Shown here: in pieces, positions 57,850 to 64,000 of the stretch
Layout of the letters: every line of letters begins with the position of its first letter
Numbering within the stretch: the first letter of the stretch is position 1
From: Setophaga petechia
Taxonomy: Eukaryota; Chordata; Aves; Passeriformes; Parulidae
Assembly: GCA_024362935.1 (NCBI GenBank)
Contig: JANCRA010000040.1
Location: forward strand, 5,704,001 to 5,768,000
Reading direction: 5' to 3'
DNA: 64,000 nucleotides
Made by a program: the position numbers and the translations under genes
The notes under the pieces: generated by a model
Seen by the model: only the letters and a program-made list of their open reading frames with translations
Told to the model about the DNA's origin: nothing
Database searches by the model: none

Positions 57850-58850
57850 ACTGACATGGGGCCCAATTCACTCCTCTGGGTTGTTCTGGGGAGCCTCAGG
57901 CCCTGGGCTGGAGCACCTCAGCACCACAAGCCAAAGGCAGAGTTGCCATCCTCCCATTGGCAAAGGGATGTGAGGATCACCACTGAGGGGCAAGGAAAGG
58001 ATGTTTTAGGATTGAATGGTATTTAGGGGATGTCCTGTGAAGGATGGGGGAAAGGGGGACTGAGGTGCTTTGGAGAGAGGTGATGGGGAAACCAGTAGGA
58101 TAAGGGGATGGAATGTACACCTATGGGCTGGTCAGTGCACCTGCCTGGCTGTGCCCTGTGTGTGACCAGAGTAGTCCATCCTGGACTCTGACTAAACCCC
58201 ACTTCTAGTCATTTTTCCAGGCAAACAGCCCTGTCCTCTGTGCAGGGGGTCTCAGTGACAGCCCCTGCACTGAGACTAGGGGCTGGAGGGCATTGTCTAT
58301 CTGGTGAAAAAGAGACTCTGGTATCTGGAGAGACCAAGTTGGCTGCTGGAGGGACCAGAGGGTCCAGATCAGAGAGACTGGAAATGGGATGTCTGAGACC
58401 CACTTTTGCATGTGTGCATGTGTGTGCATATCAGAGAGTTGTCCATAGCAGCAGCTGCAGGGTGGCAGCCTCAGAGGCTCAGATGTCCATGTGCCTGCAG
58501 CTGGGGAAACTGGGAACCCAGGACAGCTGCTGAAACAGCTGAGTGTCTGAGCCCAGTTTACTGCAGCAACTCACCTTGCAGGATCACATTTCCCAGCACA
58601 GGACATTCTGCCTGAGCTGACAGACAGAGGACAGAATGAGGCCGTTTTGGTGTGGTTTGTGTCTTTTGGAGAGCTATATTCTCTAGCTCTGTTGCTCTGT
58701 GTGGCCAGCTAGGTATATATGTACATATGATGGATAAATGTGCTGTATATGCACATGAGCCTTTGGGGGACACCAGTGTACCCTCCAGCACTGATGGCTG
58801 GATCTGAGGCTATGGAGATGTGACAGCCTTGCTTCTGTCAGGCTGCAGGA
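57850..58850. mobile_element. GC-richer block, possibly an old LTR or other retroelement
   Basis: Base composition changes abruptly to GC-richer sequence with G-runs (57985-58115). A TGTGTGCATGTGTGTGCATA run (about 58411-58430) and an alternating TATATGTACATATG stretch (about 58713-58726) follow, then GCCTTTGGGGGACACCAGTG (58760-58779). The style resembles avian LTR sequence, but I could not match it to a family and found no boundaries, duplication or retroviral genes. Overlapping open frames on both strands reflect GC content, not coding. Confidence 0.25.
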
Positions 58851-60204
58851 TTTAGCAATCTCCTAACATCATGTGTAGCTTCACCTTACTGTATGTGCCA
58901 GCAGCAAGGCAGTCCTCTGTTCTCTAATATACGAAGTTCAAATTAAAGAAGTTGTCCTTAAACAATTTTTTACTTGGAACAAAAATATGTTGTTCAAAGG
59001 AGTCTAAACAACCTATGATTCTGTGATTGTGTGGTCGCTGATCTGAGCTGAGATGTAAGGCCAGGCAGTTCAGGTGAATAAGGAAATTATCTGGTTTCCA
59101 GGAATGGGAGTGCAGAGCCAATCTCAATGAAATCACTTCGAAACTCAGGTAGAGACTGAACCATGAAGAAGTTATGGCTATTGGGCTCTAGTATTTTTTT
59201 ACAAATTTAAAACTAAGTTATATTAATTTCCTTATCTGTGCTGAGATTTTCTTTCATGAGTCAGTGCAAATAATTGTCTGGAGAACTACAGTAATTGCTG
59301 GGAAACAAAGCTGAAATCCCAGACAGTGACTCTTGGGTCAAAGCAGCTTTGACATTTAGCAAAGATTTGTTTTCTGTCCTGTACCCAAGCTGTGCTGATG
59401 TGACAACTTCCTCTATAGCAGACAATAGGGAATGATTCCTGAGACTGAAAACACCAGGCTTAGCCAATGACCAATTTTCAGTTTATTTTTTCCTTGACAT
59501 AAGAGGGTCATTTTCTATTTCATATTTCTACCCATGTCTTGCTGCCTGAATGGCAACGACGTTACTGACATGTGAGGTGAGATGGATTGCTGTGATGGAT
59601 TGCTTGAGCAGCAGAGCCAGTGTGGGGAGAATACCAACAACCTACACAGAGAGAGAAAACAATAGAGCAGGAACCAGCAGATGGCTGGGATACACATCTA
59701 TGAGAAATGTTTGTCAAACACCAAACAGAAGCTCTAGAGGGTCATTTTATGGGCACATTTTATGCATTGTTTGGTGCTTGTTTAGAGACTTGCCACATCT
59801 CTTTCCCAGTGAAGCCGGGTTGCAGAAAAATATAGCAAGCAGTTACATGTGAGACATGGCCCATGGATTCTGGTTCAATTTGGTAATTGGTGTCTAATGG
59901 GCAGTGGACATTCAGTGATGTAATAATAAGTATTAAAATTAAAGGACAAGTGATTTCCTGTTTCTCAGGGTCTCACAGTGCAGTGGGGTGTATTGCTGTG
60001 TCTTTGAAATCCTCATGCTTCTTGTAGGAATCAAGGATAATTTTTGTCCTCCATAACAAGAAAATCCTGATCCTACAGCATCTCTTAAACATTCTCTGTA
60101 ATTATTTCTCCGTATCTATCATAGGTACTATTTTTCAAACTTATAACAGTATGCTTAGATATGCTATTTGATTATTCTGTTGTGGTTTGCTTATTTAATT
60201 ACAG

Positions 60205-60310
60205 AGCCCAGGGAAATCCAAACTCATGAACCTTTGTTCTTCATTCTAAACTATGAACTGAAGAGAGGTGAAGGAGCTGGTTGATAGACTCTTTTGAAGA
60301 CAAGGGTCAA
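60205..60310 (+). other. Exon-like segment (106 or 129 nt)
   Basis: GCTTATTTAATTACAG is a fair acceptor. Two donors follow, GTCAA|GTAAGAAT at 60311 and TTATTG|GTAAGTAGG at 60334, the second with a consensus core. One frame is open for 25 codons (starting PREIQTHEPLFFILNYELKR) and then reaches TGA, so as a coding exon it would be terminal. As a lncRNA exon the frame would not matter. The peptide is unfamiliar. Confidence 0.25.
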
Positions 60311-62099
60311 GTAAGAATATATTCAGCTTATTGGTAAGTAGGATGTTGTTCATGGGAAGGGCACTTGGACCTTCCATGAAGTTCATCTCACAAGCTGTTT
60401 GCACAAGCCATAAAATAGAAAAGGTGTGGGGGCTGAGGGTTTTTGTGCACTGAGTGAACTTATCATATAGTGGTGCAATACTGCAATGTTCAGAGAGTTA
60501 TAAGTATAGGCAAGGTTATGCACAGTACCCAATGTGCATATGTGCCTCACACAGGCATCAAATTTTATAAGATGGACTCTAACATTTAAAACTTAAAGCA
60601 ATGTATTACCACCCTGAAAGGTTTTTTGGCTTTAGAAAAAATGCATTTAAGAAAAAATGTTTTGTTGCAGAGAACAGCCATGCTTGCCCATCCTTGTCCT
60701 GACTTCCTAGAATCTGTACATCACATGGGAGCAGATCATCAAAGCTTTGTCTGCTCTGGCAGTGTAGTAGTATCAGTTACTCAAGCTTAAAAACAATATA
60801 CAGACTACAGCACCTAAAGGCCATGGGTATCAGCATTCCCACAGAGCTGTGTTACAGGATAGGAGTTTGGGTCCAAAATATCATTCACAGGAAAAAAAAC
60901 CAAAACAGAATACATCAGTCTCAGAGACTGTTTTTGGGTTTTTTCCTCAAAGGGGAACATGGGTTGATTTTCAGCAGTGTTTTTTCCTCATGATGACTTC
61001 TCATGACTGGCAGATTTTTGAGTTTAGATGGTTAAAACAGGTTAATAAAAGTGGCACAGGGTTGATCTCCCCAATCCCTATCCTGCACTAGGGCGTTTGG
61101 AATGACTGTGCTGAGTGTTGCTGACTGCTGCAACTTGTGCAGGTCCATGCTCACAGCTGCATTGTTTTTGGGTGCATGTGCAGCTCACCAAGGGCACAAT
61201 GGTATGTTAATTCTGCAGCTTTTGCTGCAGTTTGGGGAGTTTCCATGATATTCTCAGTACTTTAGGTGAGGAGGTCTGCTTTTGTGGACACCACCAGTCC
61301 CTCCAGGCCCCACTGTGCTACCTCCAGTCCAATGGTTTGGCCATCCACACACAGCAGCACAGGTAGTGGGTGCTGCTGCCACCAACAAGGCCTCTGCAGT
61401 TGAGCTCGCACTGCCACAGCTGAACTCACAGCTGGTTAAGAGCAGGGTGATCTGTGCAAATGCAGATTGTGAAACTCTTGGGTTTATATTGCCTTCTATA
61501 GGGAGGCAGGGACTGCTTTGCACCAGCGGCTGATGGGATGAAGCTTACGTAGTCACAAAACCTTATCTCGTGGTATTGACATTGCCACGATGGGCACTCT
61601 CAGATTCTTTATTAGATGATGGTTAACAACCCTTAGAGACAGAGAGGCTATACAGTGACAGTGATTTAGTGCCTGGGTGTCCAGATGCACAGAGCTTTGC
61701 TGAAATCAATACCTGTTAGTTATCTGACCAGCTCTGAAGATCTGGGCCAATGGACTCTAAAGCTTTATCAGCTCAGCAAGCACAGCTTTTGCTCGGAAAA
61801 ACAATGACAGAGGCTCCTGCTGAGTGTCTAATAATGCCTCATTATGCCTGCTGATTTTACATAAGAGGTGCTCAGATCATCTGCAGATGGACAGCAACAC
61901 AAATCTTTCAGGAGCTGCCTAGAAAACTCAGTTTGGTGTTCAGTCCATTGGATGCTGCTGTTTCACATCGATGCTGCTTATGCTCCTTCTTGTTATGGCA
62001 GTGATAAACTGTCAGGCTTATCAGCAAGTTCTTGTCAAAGGTGTGACTTGCATGTGCATTCAGAAATCTCCTTTTTCAGTCCTATTCTATAGCTATCTA

Positions 62100-62470
62100 T
62101 CAGCATAAATTTTAATCATTGTTATCTCAAGAGGAAATGCTATACTGCAATTAATGGCTCAAATAATTGTGCTCAGTGTGCAATTTGGCTAACAGTCACA
62201 GCCCCTGTTAACTCTATGATCACTTCTGCGGCGTGTACTGGAAAATCATGTTATTACCATTCCAAGATAATCAGCATTAACTCTGTGAATTCAAGGCTGA
62301 GCAGGTCAGAGGCACACAGACCAGAGTTACTCTCTGTAACATACTGCATTGCAGCAAGACAGCTAATAACAGTGCAGCAAAGCACATTAGCTGTCAAGCA
62401 ATACACTATGCTGTGGAGAACAGACTGACACCATGTCATGTTTTGTAATCATGCATACACTGGGGGATTT
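62100..62470. promoter_or_regulatory. Candidate conserved non-coding block with a hairpin
   Basis: Unique sequence with TAAT/ATTA cores and a 38-bp inverted repeat (62358-62395). In the repeat, GACAGCTAAT pairs with ATTAGCTGTC, and inner GTGC/GCAC pairs after a small bulge. Overlapping short frames on both strands look accidental. The resemblance to conserved non-coding DNA is a visual impression only. Confidence 0.22.
62358..62395. repeat. 10-bp inverted repeat with inner stem
   Basis: GACAGCTAAT and ATTAGCTGTC are exact complements. Inside, GTGC and GCAC can pair around an AGCAAA loop. It does not match any microRNA I remember. Confidence 0.8.
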
Positions 62471-62704
62471 TTTAGGAGCTGAGGTGTATTTCTAACAGGG
62501 ATGCTAATATAATGAGTGCTCAAATGCATTTCTTTCACTGCTATTTGCAAAATATTATCACTCTGCTATTTGTAGATGTTGGTGAGATAATTCTCTATCT
62601 GTTAGAGTGCAGTTTGTCTGATGGCATATCCCGCTGGGGACAGAGAAGGATGTGATATTGCAGGAGTTATACCCTGGTTTAAAGCAAAATCCAACAGTAA
62701 GAGT

Positions 62705-62800
62705 TATAGAGCCATAGAATTTTAGGATGAATATACCTTTTCTGTGAAGATTTTTTCAACCATACAAACCAGAGTTGGACCTTTGTTTTCCAGTAAATAT
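62705..62800 (-). mobile_element. Possible diverged CR1 3' end
   Basis: TAGAGCCATAGAATTTTAGG and then GAAGATTTTTTCAACCATAC can be read as a decayed reverse complement of a CR1 tail (TCATAGAAT...GGTTGGAAAAGACC...). Similarity is slight and ends are unclear. Confidence 0.25.
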
Positions 62801-64000
62801 GAGCTGTTCCTCTAGAACAAATGGAAATTTCACTGCATAGTTTTCATTGCTGTAATGGTTGTCACTGTTTAGCCTTGTAATTGAGGATCCTTGCAGAGAA
62901 AGTATGAGAGCTAGACCTACTCCCATGAGTAAAAAACTACAGACCACAATTCATTCTCCCATGCCTTTGCAGGCAATTTGGGAAGCCCCTGTTAAGTCAG
63001 CTGTCCTGGACTTTCCCACTGGCCAGTAAGGGTGGTGGTGGAAGAAAAGGCCAAGTCTGATGGGTGCTCAAGTGCCTTTGCAGACCTAAGCACAGTAATC
63101 ACACTTTGCAGCACCTTTCAGACTGTGAGGCGACTTGCACTTGTACCTTTTGCTTTGCACCCTTTCATTACACAAACACATGTACCAATCCCAAGAACTG
63201 GAGGTTTTTTCCTCCCTAGGGCATGTCATGCAACCAGTTAGTGGTTATGGGTGCAAAAGGAGTGGTTAATAAATCCCTCAGACAAAATATCCCTTAGCCT
63301 GTCCTTTAAAATCTGTCCTGAGAAATGATCCTTCCATTTTCTACACATCCAAGTTATCTAGAAATGCCCTGGTAAATAGGATTAACTAACCATTACTTTA
63401 CTGCCTAGTTGTACACTAACACATATTTAGCGTCACTTAGGAGAAAAAAATCTGCTAGTTTTCTATGCACACATGGAGGAAAATTTTCAAAATACCTCCA
63501 GAAATATTAACAGAAGATGCCATTTCGTAAGTGGGAGGTGAATCAGGTGGAAGACTTCTGCAGACTTTATTTTATTATGACAAATAAATAAAAGCTTTCT
63601 GATTTTGCACTGAAATATTGAAACTGCTATTAAACAGCTCACATAAACTGCACAGTGATCCAAAGTAACAATCAGAAATTTTTACCATGAACACTGCAGC
63701 AAGATTGAGCAAATTCACAAGGATATATTTTAAAAAAATCATGCTCATTTACTGTATACAAAAGTAGCTATGCAGAAAACTGAAGAGAGGAAAGCAGCTT
63801 GCTGCCTTATATATGCCAATAAACAGTTATATTATATATATACAAATTAGGTACAACAAATTTTAGTGCAAACATAAAGACAACAAAGAAAAGCAAGAGA
63901 CAATAGCTGCCTGTCTGGCTTCTAAATTTCTGATTAATCGGAAATGTGTTATTGTGGAGAAGAATTTAACTGGTCTATAGTCTATATGTCTTTTAAATTT

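Larger units (their letters stand above)
58851..64000. other. Unique non-coding DNA
   Basis: No recognised gene. A CR1-tail-like word AACAACCTATGATTCTGTGA lies near 59007-59026. A TAGAGCCATAGAATTTTAGG word at about 62707-62726 is followed by text resembling a minus-strand CR1 3' end. Both are too short to call firmly. An exon-like segment is at 60205-60310, a hairpin and possible conserved block at 62100-62470, and an AT dinucleotide run at 63827-63842. Confidence 0.45.

Noticed and set aside
59007..59026. CCTATGATTCTGTGATTGTG, resembling the CR1 tail
   Set aside because: Only about 20 bases match and no 3' UTR precedes them; could be chance.

Overview
The window looks like nuclear DNA from a bird, most likely a songbird. 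The main evidence is about ten fragments of CR1, the dominant avian LINE, several ending in the diagnostic (ATTCTATGA)n 3' tail. There are also four solo endogenous-retrovirus LTRs whose layouts match ERVL-type and ERVK-type LTRs that I know from passerine and other avian genomes. The DNA is AT-rich and CpG-poor, and stop codons fill all six frames. There are no bacterial-style operons, no tRNA or rRNA gene and no CRISPR array.

Layout: 1-3.3 kb is unique AT-rich DNA with a CAA microsatellite. 3.3-6.6 kb holds two minus-strand CR1 pieces and a minus-strand ERVL-like solo LTR. 6.6-13.8 kb is unique and includes a block that resembles conserved non-coding DNA. 13.8-14.3 kb is a plus-strand ERVL-like solo LTR. 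14.3-43.6 kb is mostly unique, with five CR1 remnants and several striking inverted repeats. 43.6-44.0 kb is a minus-strand ERVK-like solo LTR with a 5-bp target-site duplication. 44-52 kb is unique. 52-57 kb is repeat-rich: CR1, a second ERVL-like solo LTR with a 5-bp duplication, a MIR-like SINE remnant, and two CR1 ORF2 fragments in opposite orientation. 57.8-58.9 kb is a GC-richer block that may be an old LTR. The rest is unique.

No protein-coding gene could be identified. Open frames are short (the longest that is not part of a repeat is 139 codons) and match no family I recognise, so they look like chance. Five segments have splice-site pairs good enough to be exons, for example of a long non-coding RNA or of a gene whose other exons lie outside. 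None is proven, and pseudo-exons are common in vertebrate introns. The window is best read as intronic or intergenic.

The clearest unexplained signal is a set of near-perfect short-loop inverted repeats at 16.6, 39.1 and 49.7 kb, with weaker ones at 6.6, 8.4, 14.4, 17.4 and 44.3 kb. Arms of 19-22 bp with 2-6 nt loops are far beyond chance in 64 kb. They are most simply explained by template-switch mutation, with small hairpin RNAs as the alternative. All calls come from reading the sequence and from memory of repeat families; no alignment or database search was run.
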